Assembly: GCA_016873935.1 (NCBI GenBank)
Contig: VGVT01000001.1
Location: 79,783-143,782 of the forward strand
Length of the DNA: 64,000 nt
Direction: 5' to 3'
Origin: Betaproteobacteria bacterium
Lineage (GTDB): Bacteria; Pseudomonadota; Gammaproteobacteria; Burkholderiales; Thiobacillaceae
How positions within the stretch are numbered: position 1 is the first letter of the stretch; each line of letters opens with the position of its first letter. The notes under the pieces were generated by a model that did no database searches, was not told where the DNA came from, and was given only the letters and a program-made list of their open reading frames with translations. The translations under genes were made by a program, and so were the position numbers. Below, one piece after another: positions 44,411 through 55,383 of the stretch.

Positions 44411-46516
44411 ATGTCCCTGTTTCCCCGCAGCCCCAGCCTGTCCGCTGACGATCCGCAAGCCAAGCGCCGGGAAATCCGCGCCTACTTTCACGCCACCTGC
44501 GACCGCTACGAACAGTTGTTCGAGGTACTGGCGAACGATGCGGCGTATTACCGCAAGCCCATCCCGCTGCGCCATCCGCTCATTTTCTACTTCGGCCACA
44601 CCGCCACCTTCTTCATCAACAAGCTGGTGCTGGCCGGGTTGCTCAGTGCGCGCGTCGATCCAAAATTCGAATCCATGTTCGCCGTGGGCGTCGACGAGAT
44701 GAGCTGGGATGACCTCGACGACACCCACTACGACTGGCCCGCCGTGGCCGCGGTGAAAGCCTACCGGGAACGGGTCAGGGCGGTGGTGGACGGACTCATC
44801 GAGACCCTGCCGCTCCACCTGCCCATCGGCTGGGAGCATCCCTGGTGGCCGATCCTCATGGGCATCGAGCACGAGCGCATCCACCTGGAGACTTCCTCGG
44901 TGCTGATCCGCCAGCATCGCCTGGAATACGTGCGGCCGCATCCGGCCTGGACGCCTGCCCGCCTGAGCGGACCCGCCCCGGCCAATGCGCTGGTGGAGAT
45001 TCCGGCCGGCACGCTGCGCCTGGGCAAGGATTTCGACGACGCCTACTACGGCTGGGACAACGAGTACGGCCGCCGCGAGGCCGAGGTGCCCGCCTTCCGC
45101 GCCGCCCGCCAGTTGGTTTCAAACGGGGAGTTCCTGGAATTCGTCACGGACGGCGGTTACCGCGCCGATGCCTGGTGGGACGCGGAGGGCCTGGCCTGGC
45201 GGGATTATGCGAAGGTGGCCCAGCCCACCTTCTGGGTGCGTGACGGCGAGTCTTGGAGGCTGCGCCTGATGCTGGAGGAAGTGGCCATGCCCTGGGACTG
45301 GCCGGTGGAGGTGAACTGCCTGGAAGCCCGTGCTTTCTGCCGCTGGAAGGCGGCGAAAAGTGGCCTGCCGGTGCGCCTGCCGAGCGAGGACGAGTGGTAC
45401 CGGCTGGCGGACTTCGCCGGCGTCGGCGAAGTGCCGGATGCGGCGCCGGCCCACGCCAACCTGCACCTGGACCACGCCGCCTCGTCCTGTCCGGTCGACC
45501 GCTTCGCCCACGGCCCGCTGTTCGACGTGGTGGGCAACGTCTGGCAATGGACCGAGACGCCCATCCATCCCTTCGACGGCTTCCGCGTGCATCCGCTCTA
45601 CGACGACTTCAGCACGCCCACCTTCGACGGGCGCCACAACCTGATCAAGGGCGGTTCCTGGATTTCCTGCGGCAACGAGGCGCGGCTGGCCTCCCGCTAT
45701 GCCTTCCGCCGGCATTTCTTCCAGCATGCGGGTTTCCGCTACGTCGTGGGCGAGGCGCCGCGGGCGCCGGCGGCCTCGCAGTACGAGACCGACAAGCTGC
45801 TCTCGGAATACGCCGAGTTCCACTACGGCGACGCATACTTCGGCGTGTCCAATTTCTCCAAAGCCCTGGCCGAGCTCGCCATCGCCGCCATGGACGGCAA
45901 GCCCAGACGCCGCGCCCTGGACCTGGGCTGCGCGGCGGGCCGGGCCAGCTTCGAACTGGCGCGGGCCTTCGACGCGGTGACCGGCATCGACTTCTCCGCC
46001 CGTTTCATCGGCCTCGGCGTCCAGCTCGCCGAACAGGGCGTGCTGCGCTACACCCTGGTGGTCGAAGGCGAACTGGTGTCCTACCGCGAACGGCACCTGG
46101 CCGATCTGGGCCTGGATGCGGTGCGCGGCAAGGTGGCCTTCTTCCAGGGCGACGCCTGCAACCTGAAGCCCCAGTTCGGCGGCTACGACCTGATCCTGGC
46201 CGCCAACCTCATCGACCGCCTGTACAGCCCGGCCAAGTTCCTGGACGAAGTCCACACACGGGTCAATCCGGGCGGCCTGCTGCTCATCGCCTCCCCCTAT
46301 ACCTGGCTGGCCGAACACACCCCCCGGGAAGCATGGATCGGTGGCTTCAAGCGGGACGGCGAGAACGTCACCACCCTGGATGGCCTGAAAGACCACCTGG
46401 GGGCTCATTTCCGCCTGGCGCAAGGTCCGTTGCAGGTGCCCTTCGTCCTCCGCGAGACCCGGCGCAAGTTCCAGCACACGCTGTCGGAAGTGACGATCTG
46501 GGAGAGGCTGGGCTGA
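44411..46516 (+). CDS. ovoA: 5-histidylcysteine sulfoxide synthase / mercaptohistidine methyltransferase OvoA
   Basis: A 701-residue three-domain enzyme: DinB-like domain (1-170) with the iron site His154-x3-His158-x-Glu160 (EHERIHLE), formylglycine-generating-enzyme-like domain (about 195-450; GGSWISCGNEARLASRYAFR end), and a C-terminal SAM methyltransferase (RALDLGCAAGRASFELA). The domain order matches ovothiol synthase OvoA, which joins cysteine to histidine oxidatively and methylates the product. Followed by an OvoB-type lyase. Confidence 0.93.
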   Translation: MSLFPRSPSLSADDPQAKRREIRAYFHATCDRYEQLFEVLANDAAYYRKPIPLRHPLIFYFGHTATFFINKLVLAGLLSARVDPKFESMFAVGVDEMSWDDLDDTHYDWPAVAAVKAYRERVRAVVDGLIETLPLHLPIGWEHPWWPILMGIEHERIHLETSSVLIRQHRLEYVRPHPAWTPARLSGPAPANALVEIPAGTLRLGKDFDDAYYGWDNEYGRREAEVPAFRAARQLVSNGEFLEFVTDGGYRADAWWDAEGLAWRDYAKVAQPTFWVRDGESWRLRLMLEEVAMPWDWPVEVNCLEARAFCRWKAAKSGLPVRLPSEDEWYRLADFAGVGEVPDAAPAHANLHLDHAASSCPVDRFAHGPLFDVVGNVWQWTETPIHPFDGFRVHPLYDDFSTPTFDGRHNLIKGGSWISCGNEARLASRYAFRRHFFQHAGFRYVVGEAPRAPAASQYETDKLLSEYAEFHYGDAYFGVSNFSKALAELAIAAMDGKPRRRALDLGCAAGRASFELARAFDAVTGIDFSARFIGLGVQLAEQGVLRYTLVVEGELVSYRERHLADLGLDAVRGKVAFFQGDACNLKPQFGGYDLILAANLIDRLYSPAKFLDEVHTRVNPGGLLLIASPYTWLAEHTPREAWIGGFKRDGENVTTLDGLKDHLGAHFRLAQGPLQVPFVLRETRRKFQHTLSEVTIWERLG

Positions 46517-46526
46517 TGGCCGCGCC

Positions 46527-47744
46527 ATGAACCATCCAGTTTTCGACTTCGACCGCATCATTCCCCGCGCCGGCACCGACTCGGTGAAGTGGGACGGCCG
46601 CCGGGGCTACTTCGGCACCGAGGACGTGCTGCCCCTATGGGTCGCCGACATGGACTTCGCCGCGCCGGAAGCGGTGACCCGGGCTTTGGCGGCGCGGGCG
46701 GAGCATCCGGTCTATGGCTACACCCTGTTCCCGGACAGCCTCTTCGAGGCCCTCATCGCCTGGATGCGGGACCGCCACGGCTGGCGTATCGAGCGCGACT
46801 GGATCCTGCTCGCGCCCGGCGTGGTGCCTTCGCTGCACGCGGCCGTGCTGGCCTTCGCGGCGGCAGGGGAGGGCGTCATCGTGCAGCCGCCGGTGTATTT
46901 CCCGTTCTTTTCCTCGGTGACCACGCCGGGTCGCCGGCTCATCGAGAATCCCTTGCGCGAGGAAGCGGGCCGCTACCGCATCGACTTCGAGCATCTCGAG
47001 GACTGCGCCGCGCGGGCGGATGCCCGGCTGCTGCTGCTGTGCTCACCGCACAACCCGGTGGGCCGGGTATGGGACGCCGACGAACTGCGGGAAGTGCTGC
47101 GCATCGCCCGCCGGCACGGCCTAGTGGTCTTGTCCGACGAAATCCATCACGACCTGGTCTATCGCGGCGAACAGCACACGCCCCTGGCCCTGCTCGCCGA
47201 GGCTCCGGCCGAGGTGGTGACCGCCGTGGCGCCGAGCAAGACCTTCAACATTCCCGGCCTGGGCCTGTCCGCCCTCATCGTCCCTGACGCCGGGCAGCGG
47301 GAGCGGCTGCGCCGGGCCTTCGACCTGCTGCATGTCAGCGGCGCCAATCCGTTCAGCATCGCCGCCTTCGCCGCCGCCTACCGGGAGGGTGGTCCCTGGC
47401 TGGACGCCCTGCTGGGCTATCTGGCGCAGACGCGGGAGGCGGCCATCACGTTCTTCGGCGAACACCTGCCCGCCATGCGTGCGCTGCGGCCGCAGGGCAC
47501 CTACCTGCTCTGGCTGGATTGCCGCGGCCTGGGCCTGGGCGATGCGGAGCTCCGCCGCTTCTTCGTCGACGAAGCCCGGGTGGGCATGAATCCGGGCCCG
47601 GTCTTCGGCAGCGGCGGCGAAGGTTTCATGCGCCTCAACCTGGGTGCGCCGCGCAGCGTGATCATGGCGGCGCTGGAGCGCATGCGCTCGGCGCTGGCCG
47701 GTCGGCGCCAGCGCCTCGCTCCGGCCCACTGCCGCGAGAAATAA
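46527..47744 (+). CDS. ovoB: PLP-dependent C-S beta-lyase, PatB/OvoB type
   Basis: A 405-residue class I/II aminotransferase-fold lyase (MalY/PatB). The PLP lysine is Lys238 in APSKTFNIPG, with CSPHNPVGR and LSDEIHHDL upstream. Located 10 bases after ovoA, it fits OvoB, which cleaves the histidyl-cysteine sulfoxide to the 5-thiolhistidine. On sequence alone it could be a general cystathionine beta-lyase, but position favours OvoB. Confidence 0.88.
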   Translation: MNHPVFDFDRIIPRAGTDSVKWDGRRGYFGTEDVLPLWVADMDFAAPEAVTRALAARAEHPVYGYTLFPDSLFEALIAWMRDRHGWRIERDWILLAPGVVPSLHAAVLAFAAAGEGVIVQPPVYFPFFSSVTTPGRRLIENPLREEAGRYRIDFEHLEDCAARADARLLLLCSPHNPVGRVWDADELREVLRIARRHGLVVLSDEIHHDLVYRGEQHTPLALLAEAPAEVVTAVAPSKTFNIPGLGLSALIVPDAGQRERLRRAFDLLHVSGANPFSIAAFAAAYREGGPWLDALLGYLAQTREAAITFFGEHLPAMRALRPQGTYLLWLDCRGLGLGDAELRRFFVDEARVGMNPGPVFGSGGEGFMRLNLGAPRSVIMAALERMRSALAGRRQRLAPAHCREK

Positions 47745-47756
47745 TCTTCCCCGACC

Positions 47757-47784
47757 CTTGAAACCACGCCGGACGCCCCCAAAA
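47757..47784 (+). promoter_or_regulatory. Sigma-32-type heat-shock promoter of grpE-dnaK
   Basis: CTTGAAA (47757-47763), 12 bases, then CCCCCAAAA (47776-47784). Close to the sigma-32 consensus. It lies 29 bases before the grpE GTG. Confidence 0.75.
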
Positions 47785-47812
47785 CCAACCCGGTTTTTTG
47801 GAGGACTTCCCC

Positions 47813-48355
47813 GTGTCAGAGGAACAACTGTTGCAACAGAATGCCAGCGAGCACGCCGCGCCCGGCCAGACCGGCGAGGCGGAGAAGGAAACCACCCCCA
47901 GTCTGGAGGAGATGCTGCGCCAGGCCGAGCTGAACGCCCAGGAACACCACGACGCCTGGCTGCGGGCCAAGGCGGAAACCGAGAACGTGCGCCGTCGCGC
48001 CGTGGAGGATGTGGAGAAGGCGCGCAAGTTCGCGGTGGACAAGTTCGCCGGTGAACTGCTGGCGGTGAAGGACAGCCTGGAAGCCGCGCTGTCCACCGGC
48101 GACAAGGCCAGCCTGGAAAGCCTGCGCAGTGGCGTCGAGTTGACCCTGAAGCAGCTCGTCAGCGTGTTCGAGAAGAACGCGATCCAGGAGGTCAATCCGC
48201 TGGACCAGAAATTCGATCCGAACTGCCACCAGGCCATCGGCATGGTGGACGCCGAGGGCGAAGCCAATACCGTCGCCAGCGTCCTGCAAAAGGGCTACCT
48301 CCTGAACGAGCGGGTGCTCCGCCCGGCCATGGTGATGGTGGTGAAACCCAAATAG
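47813..48355 (+). CDS. grpE: Nucleotide exchange factor GrpE
   Basis: A 180-residue GrpE: acidic N-terminus, a long dimerising coiled-coil ([20 protein letters not shown]), and a C-terminal beta domain ending AMVMVVKP. It releases ADP from DnaK. GTG 47813 is used, with GGAGGA 8 bases upstream. First gene of a chaperone operon. Confidence 0.94.
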   Translation: MSEEQLLQQNASEHAAPGQTGEAEKETTPSLEEMLRQAELNAQEHHDAWLRAKAETENVRRRAVEDVEKARKFAVDKFAGELLAVKDSLEAALSTGDKASLESLRSGVELTLKQLVSVFEKNAIQEVNPLDQKFDPNCHQAIGMVDAEGEANTVASVLQKGYLLNERVLRPAMVMVVKPK

Positions 48356-48357
48356 CC

Positions 48358-48418
48358 GTCACCCCGGCGAAAGCCGGGGTCCAGTACGTCCTGGATTCCC
48401 GCCTACGCGGGAATGACG
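48358..48418. repeat. Dispersed inverted-pair repeat, copy B
   Basis: Starts GTCACCCCGGCGAAAGCC and ends with GGGAATGACG. The two hairpin halves meet at CCAG...CTGG. Same layout as copies at 23294-23370 and 52092-52184; here it separates grpE from dnaK. Confidence 0.85.
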
Positions 48419-48490
48419 GACCGGGGCTTGAAACCGGACCCAACAATCCCATATCGCAAACAAGCCAATCTTTACTGAGGAAGAAGACAA

Positions 48491-50410
<1,920 letters not shown>

Positions 50411-50419
50411 GGCGGGAAA

Positions 50420-50830
50420 CGGGAAAAGAGAAACGGGAAACGCGTGGAGCGTAACCACCGCAGCCTCAGGGCATGGCAAGAGGCCATTGCCCTGGTGGAT
50501 CTGCTCTACGATGCAACCGCCTCTTTTCCCGCTGATGAACGTTTTGGCTTGATGAGCCAGATCAGAAGGGCGTCGGTATCTGTGCCGGCTAATATTGCCG
50601 AAGGTTTTGCCCGGAACGGCACCAAGGAGTTGCTGCACTTCCTGAGTATTTCCAGCGGATCACTCTCTGAACTGGATACCCTCATCGAGATCAGCAATAG
50701 ACGTGGCCTATTGGCGGATGTAACGCCATTTCAGGAACAAATTGATCGTGTCAGTGCGTTGGTTCTTGCTCTGTCGGCCTCGTTGCGCAAGCGGCTTTAG
50801 CGTTTCCCATTTCCCGTTTCCCTTTTCCCG
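50420..50830. mobile_element. Inverted-repeat-bounded four-helix-bundle cassette
   Basis: Two 21-base inverted repeats built from GGGAAA units (50420-50440 and 50810-50830; 20 of 21 match) flank a single gene. The 411-base cassette lies exactly between dnaK and dnaJ, which are normally adjacent, and the right repeat ends 3 bases before the dnaJ ATG. No transposase is inside, so a non-autonomous mobile cassette is inferred. Confidence 0.65.
50444..50800 (+). CDS. Four-helix-bundle protein (S23/IVP family)
   Basis: A 118-residue protein of the 23S rRNA intervening-sequence/S23 four-helix-bundle family: RSLRAWQEAIALVDLLYDAT, QIRRASVSVPANIAEGFARN and the C-terminal helix. These are often found as stand-alone genes scattered in genomes, and relate in fold to Avd of diversity-generating retroelements. 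GTG 50444 with GGGAAAC upstream. Function unknown; here it is unusually placed between dnaK and dnaJ. Confidence 0.88.
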   Translation: MERNHRSLRAWQEAIALVDLLYDATASFPADERFGLMSQIRRASVSVPANIAEGFARNGTKELLHFLSISSGSLSELDTLIEISNRRGLLADVTPFQEQIDRVSALVLALSASLRKRL

Positions 50831-50833
50831 ATC

Positions 50834-51958
50834 ATGAGCAAACGCGACTACTACGAAGTGCTCGGAGTGGCGAAAACCGCCTCCGACGACGAGATCAAGA
50901 AGGCCTTCAAGAAGCTGGCCATGAAGCATCACCCCGACCGCAACCAGGGTGACAAGGCGTCGGAGGAGAAATTCAAGGAGGCCAAGGAGGCCTACGACGT
51001 CCTTTCCGACGGCAACAAGCGGGCCGCCTATGACCAGTACGGCCATGCCGGCGTCGATCCCTCCATGGCCGGGGCCGGCGGCGCGGGCGGTTTCCGCGAT
51101 TTCGCCGACGCCTTCTCCGACATCTTCGGTGATGTCTTCGGCGGAGGAGGGCGGGGCGGACGCTCACACGTCTACCGCGGTGCCGACCTGCGCTACAACC
51201 TGGAGATCAGCCTGGAGGAGGCGGCGCGCGGCACCGAGACCAAGATCCGCGTGCCGGTCCTCACCGAATGCGAGCACTGCCACGGCAGCGGCGCCAAGCC
51301 CGGCACCGAGCCGGTGACCTGCCCCACCTGCGGCGGCCACGGCCAGGTGCGCATGCAGCAAGGCTTCTTCTCCATCCAGCAGACCTGCCCGCGCTGCCAC
51401 GGCAGCGGCCGCGTCATCGCTGACCCGTGCACGCATTGCCACGGCGAGGGCCGCATCAAGAAGCACAAGACGCTGTCGGTGCGCATTCCCTCCGGCGTCG
51501 ACGACGGCGACCGCATCCGCCTGTCGGGCGAGGGCGAGGCCGGCATCAACGGCGGCCCGCCCGGCGACCTCTACGTGCAGATCCACCTGAAGGCGCACGC
51601 CGTGTTCCAGCGCGACCACGACGACCTGCATTGCGAACTGCCCGTCTCCTTCGCCACCGCCGCCCTCGGCGGCGAAATCAGCATTCCCACCCTGGACGGC
51701 CACGCGGTCATCAAGATCCCCGCCGAGACGCAAAGCGGCAAGGTCTTCCGCCTGCGCGGCAAGGGCATCAAGGGCGTGCGCAGCCAGCACCCCGGTGACC
51801 TGCACGCCCACGTGGTGGTGGAAACCCCAGTCAATCTCACCGAGCGCCAGAAGGAACTGCTGCGCGAATTCGAAACCTGCTGCACCGAACACCACGGCAA
51901 GCACAACCCCCGCGCCAAGGGCTTCATGGACAAGGTGAAGGAGTTCTTCGGGCAGTAG
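50834..51958 (+). CDS. dnaJ: Chaperone DnaJ
   Basis: A 374-residue type I J-protein: J domain with HHPDRNQ, Gly-rich linker (GAGGAGGF), four zinc motifs ([32 protein letters not shown]) and the C-terminal substrate domain. The ATG at 50834 is preceded by pyrimidine-rich repeat (TTTTCCCGATC) and no Shine-Dalgarno sequence, apparently the result of the cassette upstream. Confidence 0.97.
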   Translation: MSKRDYYEVLGVAKTASDDEIKKAFKKLAMKHHPDRNQGDKASEEKFKEAKEAYDVLSDGNKRAAYDQYGHAGVDPSMAGAGGAGGFRDFADAFSDIFGDVFGGGGRGGRSHVYRGADLRYNLEISLEEAARGTETKIRVPVLTECEHCHGSGAKPGTEPVTCPTCGGHGQVRMQQGFFSIQQTCPRCHGSGRVIADPCTHCHGEGRIKKHKTLSVRIPSGVDDGDRIRLSGEGEAGINGGPPGDLYVQIHLKAHAVFQRDHDDLHCELPVSFATAALGGEISIPTLDGHAVIKIPAETQSGKVFRLRGKGIKGVRSQHPGDLHAHVVVETPVNLTERQKELLREFETCCTEHHGKHNPRAKGFMDKVKEFFGQ

Positions 51959-52091
51959 AGGAGAACTCCTTCACCTTGGGGCGCAGGCTGGCTCTCGATA
52001 GAGCGCTGATTTGAGGTGAACCCGGCGCGCGCTAGCAGGTCGAACGCGCTCCACACATACCGTAACCTGATCATCAAAAAACGGCGGCATC

Positions 52092-52184
52092 GTCATTCCG
52101 GCGTTTATTCCCAAAGGGGGAAGGCCGGAATCCAGGGGCATCCCTCGATCATCTTCTGGACACCGGCCTTCGCCGGTGTGACGG
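52092..52184. repeat. Dispersed inverted-pair repeat, copy C
   Basis: GTCATTCCGGCG... TCCAG and CTGGACACCGG...GTGTGACGG hairpins in inverted pair, about 130 bases downstream of dnaJ. Same family as 23294-23370 and 48358-48418. Confidence 0.8.
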
Positions 52185-52234
52185 GCGCATGGTCATCCGG
52201 TGGGCTGACAATCCCTTTCTAATCAGGAACCGTA

Positions 52235-52696
52235 ATGTCCAACTTTTCACAGTCCAACCGCATGAATCCGATTCGCCTCACTTCATTTCTTCCCTGGTCC
52301 GCCCTGGTTTTGCTGCTGGCGGCACTGTTTCTCAGCGGCTGCGGCAAGCCGCCCTACCAGGACGTGGATGCCGCGCAACTGCGCGAGCTCATCGCCCAGG
52401 GCGTGCCGATCTATGACATCCGCCGCCCCGAGGAGTGGCGCCAGACCGGCGTCGTGGCGGGAAGTCGCCTGCTGACCTGGGTCGATGGCAGCGGACGGCC
52501 GCGCGCGGGTTTCCACGAGACCCTGGCGAGCGAGATTCCCCGCGACCAGCCTGTCGTGCTCATCTGCCGCACCGGCAACCGTACCGACCACCTGGCCCGC
52601 GAACTCATGGAAAAGCACGGCTACACCCGCGTGTACAACGTCACCCATGGCATTACCCACTGGATCGCGGGCGGCAACCCGGTGGTCAGGCCCTGA
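52235..52696 (+). CDS. Rhodanese-domain lipoprotein
   Basis: A 153-residue protein: hydrophobic signal and lipobox (LFLSGCGK), then one rhodanese domain with the active-site loop ICRTGNRTD (Cys) and a final GGNPVV strand. Likely anchored in the periplasmic side as a single sulfurtransferase. ATG 52235 (GGAACC upstream) is used; ATG 52262 would also give the signal. Confidence 0.85.
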   Translation: MSNFSQSNRMNPIRLTSFLPWSALVLLLAALFLSGCGKPPYQDVDAAQLRELIAQGVPIYDIRRPEEWRQTGVVAGSRLLTWVDGSGRPRAGFHETLASEIPRDQPVVLICRTGNRTDHLARELMEKHGYTRVYNVTHGITHWIAGGNPVVRP

Positions 52697-52841
52697 CATC
52701 AAACGCGCAGTGCCAAGCCCGGCTTGGCGGCGTGGGGCATTGCGCTCTGAGGCGCTGATGCGGACCAGCGCCATGGCGGGGTAGCGTGATACCGCGTATC
52801 GCCAGGACTCGGTCCGCGCCCATCGCCCTATCCCGACTTGC

Positions 52842-52872
52842 TTGTTCAGGTTTTTTACAGCCTGCCTATAAT
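52842..52872 (+). promoter_or_regulatory. Sigma-70-like promoter of the E2 gene
   Basis: TATAAT (52867-52872) is a perfect -10, with TTGTTC (52842-52847) at 19 bases spacing as a weak -35. The ATG lies about 35 bases further on. Confidence 0.5.
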
Positions 52873-52907
52873 GCCGCTATTGCGTTGCACCATGAATGGG
52901 TACCGCC

Positions 52908-54080
52908 ATGCTGATCGAAGTCAAAGCCCCCGAGCTGTCCGAATCCGTGCAAAGCGGCTCTTTGCTGGAATGGCGCAAGCAGGCGGGCGACCGGGTCGCG
53001 CGTGACGAGGTGCTGACCGACCTGGAGACCGACAAGGTCATCCTCGAGGTCGCCGCGCCGGCTGCCGGGGTGCTCAAGGAGATCCGCATGCCGGCGGGTA
53101 GCGAGGTGAAGGCGGGCGACGTGCTGGCGGTCATCGAGGCCGAGGCCGGCGCCGAGGTGAGCGCGCCGGTGGCGACGCCGGTGCAGAAAGCCGAACCCGT
53201 CGCGGCACCCGCGCCCGAACCCGCGCCCGAAACCGTGGCCAAGCCCAAGCCGGCAGCCGCCGCGCAACCCGCGCCGGCCGCCGCATCGCCGGCTGTGCCC
53301 GCGGCCCGGCCGGAAGCCGCTCCGGCGCAGGCCAAGTCGGCGCCCTGTCCGCCGTGCCCGCCCTGCGACAAGACTTTCGAACGTGGTGAGCGGCGGGTGG
53401 CGATGACCCGCCTGCGCCAGCGCATCGCCGAGCGCCTGAAGGAGGCGCAGAACACGGCGGCCATGCTGACCACCTTCAACGAGATCAACATGCAGCCGGT
53501 CATGGACCTGCGTGCCCGCTACCAGGAGCGTTTCCTGAAGGAGCACGGGGTCAAGCTGGGCTTCATGTCCTTCTTCACCAAGGCGGTGTGCCAGGCGCTG
53601 CGCGTCTTCCCGCTGGTCAACGCGAGCATCGACGGGCGCGACATCGTCTATCACGACTACTACGACGTCGGCGTCGCGGTGAGCTCGGAGCGCGGCCTGG
53701 TGGTGCCCATCCTGCGCAACGCCGACCGTATGTCCTTTTCGGAGATCGAAAAGCAGATCGCCGATTTCGGCCGGCGCGCCAACAGCCTGGAACTGACCCT
53801 GGAGGAGATGGAGGGAGGCACCTTTACCATCTCCAACGGCGGCGTTTTCGGCTCCCTGCTTTCCACGCCCATCCTCAACCCGCCCCAGTCCGGCGTGCTG
53901 GGCCTGCACAAGATCCAGGACCGGCCGGTGGCGGAGAACGGTCAGGTGGTGATCCGGCCCATGATGTACGTGGCCCTGTCCTACGACCACCGCATCATCG
54001 ACGGCAAGGAGGCGGTCAGTTTCCTGCGCTCGGTGAAGGACGCGCTGGAGGATCCGGCGCGCTTGCTGCTGGAGTTGTAA
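52908..54080 (+). CDS. 2-oxoacid dehydrogenase E2, succinyltransferase-like, lacking the subunit-binding domain
   Basis: A 390-residue acyltransferase. Lipoyl domain (1-80) with lipoyl-lysine in [10 protein letters not shown], a Pro/Ala-rich linker with PCPPCPPC, and a catalytic core with [20 protein letters not shown] and the His of SYDHRIIDG. It resembles the 2-oxoglutarate E2 (SucB/DLST), but the normal E1/E3-binding domain between linker and core is missing. No E1 or E3 gene is adjacent. ATG 52908 fits the family; 52896 is alternative. Confidence 0.88.
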   Translation: MLIEVKAPELSESVQSGSLLEWRKQAGDRVARDEVLTDLETDKVILEVAAPAAGVLKEIRMPAGSEVKAGDVLAVIEAEAGAEVSAPVATPVQKAEPVAAPAPEPAPETVAKPKPAAAAQPAPAAASPAVPAARPEAAPAQAKSAPCPPCPPCDKTFERGERRVAMTRLRQRIAERLKEAQNTAAMLTTFNEINMQPVMDLRARYQERFLKEHGVKLGFMSFFTKAVCQALRVFPLVNASIDGRDIVYHDYYDVGVAVSSERGLVVPILRNADRMSFSEIEKQIADFGRRANSLELTLEEMEGGTFTISNGGVFGSLLSTPILNPPQSGVLGLHKIQDRPVAENGQVVIRPMMYVALSYDHRIIDGKEAVSFLRSVKDALEDPARLLLEL

Positions 54081-54126
54081 GCGGCCGGCAAAGGCGGATT
54101 ACGCCTTTGGCCAATCCGTCTCGCGA

Positions 54127-54624
54127 TTACAGGCGCGGTGTCGGATGGCAGAGGTTGCTGGCGTCGAAGGACAGGCTCATCTGCTCGACGTGGGGCAGGA
54201 CGATGTACTTCACGCCGATGAACTCCGCCCCGCTTTTCCAGAACAGCGCGAACACCGCCTTCTCGCCGTTGCTCACCACGTGGGTGTTGGAATAGACCCG
54301 GCTGGGCTGGCCGTACTGGTTGTTGTAGTTGTTGACCGAGATGACCAGGGCCTTGAGGGAGGGGCGCACGTCCTGCTCGAAACCCACCAGCTTGCCCTTG
54401 CAAAAGCGGAACTGGTAGCGGCGGGCGATGTTGGGGTCGTTGTCGTAAGCCAGGATGACGTCATCCGAGGGCTCGACGATGCGGTCGAAATTCCAGTTGG
54501 CCAGCAGCAGTTGCTTGACCTCGTTCTGCGCCATGCCGCTCTTGAATTCCGCCACCTCGAAGGCGAGGGCGGCGGGGGCAAGGCTCAGGAGCGTGAACAG
54601 CGCGGGCGCGTAGCGGCGGTACAT
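54127..54624 (-). CDS. Secreted hypothetical protein, 165 aa
   Basis: A 165-residue exported protein with a signal peptide (MYRRYAPALFTLLSLAPAALA) and a mature part that is beta-rich (RYQFRFCKGKLVGFEQDV) with two Cys. It has no recognised domain, though the layout resembles SmpA/OmlA-type repeats. Upstream of it on the same strand is pgl, 51 bases earlier, so it may belong to the pentose-phosphate operon. Confidence 0.65.
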   Translation of the reverse strand: MYRRYAPALFTLLSLAPAALAFEVAEFKSGMAQNEVKQLLLANWNFDRIVEPSDDVILAYDNDPNIARRYQFRFCKGKLVGFEQDVRPSLKALVISVNNYNNQYGQPSRVYSNTHVVSNGEKAVFALFWKSGAEFIGVKYIVLPHVEQMSLSFDASNLCHPTPRL

Positions 54625-54675
54625 GGCGGCGATGGCGAATTCGGGTGGGGCATCTTACGACGGAACGGCCCCGAT

Positions 54676-55383
54676 TCAGAAGACCGGCGGCGGGCGATCC
54701 GGCCAGGCCGCGGCGTCGAGCCATACCACGGTCTCCTCGCGGCCACAGACGTGCGCGGCGGGCAGCGGCTCGCCGCGCAGCCAGCGCACGATGGCCGCCC
54801 GCTTGCCGGCGCCAGCGACGAGGAACCAGACCCGCCCGGCGCGGCCGAGCCGGGCCGCCGACAGGCTGACGCGGGCGGCAGGCGGCTTGGGCGCGTCGTC
54901 GACGGCGAGCACATCCGGGCTGCCGGGGGCGGCGCCGATGTCGTGTGCGGGGAACAGGCTGGCGGTATGACCATCCTCGCCCAGGCCCAGCAGCACCAGG
55001 TCGAACTCGCCGATGCCGCGCAGGGCCTCGCCGTAGTGCGCCGCCGCCGGCTCAGGTCCGAGTTCCGCCGGGATGGGGTGCCGGTTCCGCGGTGGGATAC
55101 GCGAGGCGGCCAGCCAGGCGGTCTCCGCCATGACGCTGTTGCGTTCGGCATGGTCCGCCGGCAGGCAGCGCTCGTCGCCGTACCAGATGTGCCAGGCTGG
55201 GTCGCCGGCGGCGCGCCGGGCCAGCTCGGCATACAGGGCGCGCGGTGTGGCGCCACCGGCGAGCACCAGGTGGAAGACGCCATGCGCGGAGACGGCCCGT
55301 TCGGCATGCCTGCACAGGGCCTCGGCCAGGGACTGGACGAGGGCGTCAGCGTCCGCATGCGGGCGCCACTCGGGCGGTTTCAT
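54676..55383 (-). CDS. pgl: 6-phosphogluconolactonase
   Basis: A 235-residue NagB-like lactonase (DevB/Pgl). Family motifs are [16 protein letters not shown] and [14 protein letters not shown]. It overlaps zwf by 4 bases (ATGA), the second step of the oxidative pentose-phosphate pathway. Hydrolyses 6-phosphogluconolactone. Confidence 0.93.
   Translation of the reverse strand: MKPPEWRPHADADALVQSLAEALCRHAERAVSAHGVFHLVLAGGATPRALYAELARRAAGDPAWHIWYGDERCLPADHAERNSVMAETAWLAASRIPPRNRHPIPAELGPEPAAAHYGEALRGIGEFDLVLLGLGEDGHTASLFPAHDIGAAPGSPDVLAVDDAPKPPAARVSLSAARLGRAGRVWFLVAGAGKRAAIVRWLRGEPLPAAHVCGREETVVWLDAAAWPDRPPPVF

Noticed and set aside
53320..53390. CPPCPPC in the E2 linker as a rubredoxin-like metal site
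   Set aside because: It is a short proline-rich linker segment without the rest of a zinc or iron fold.
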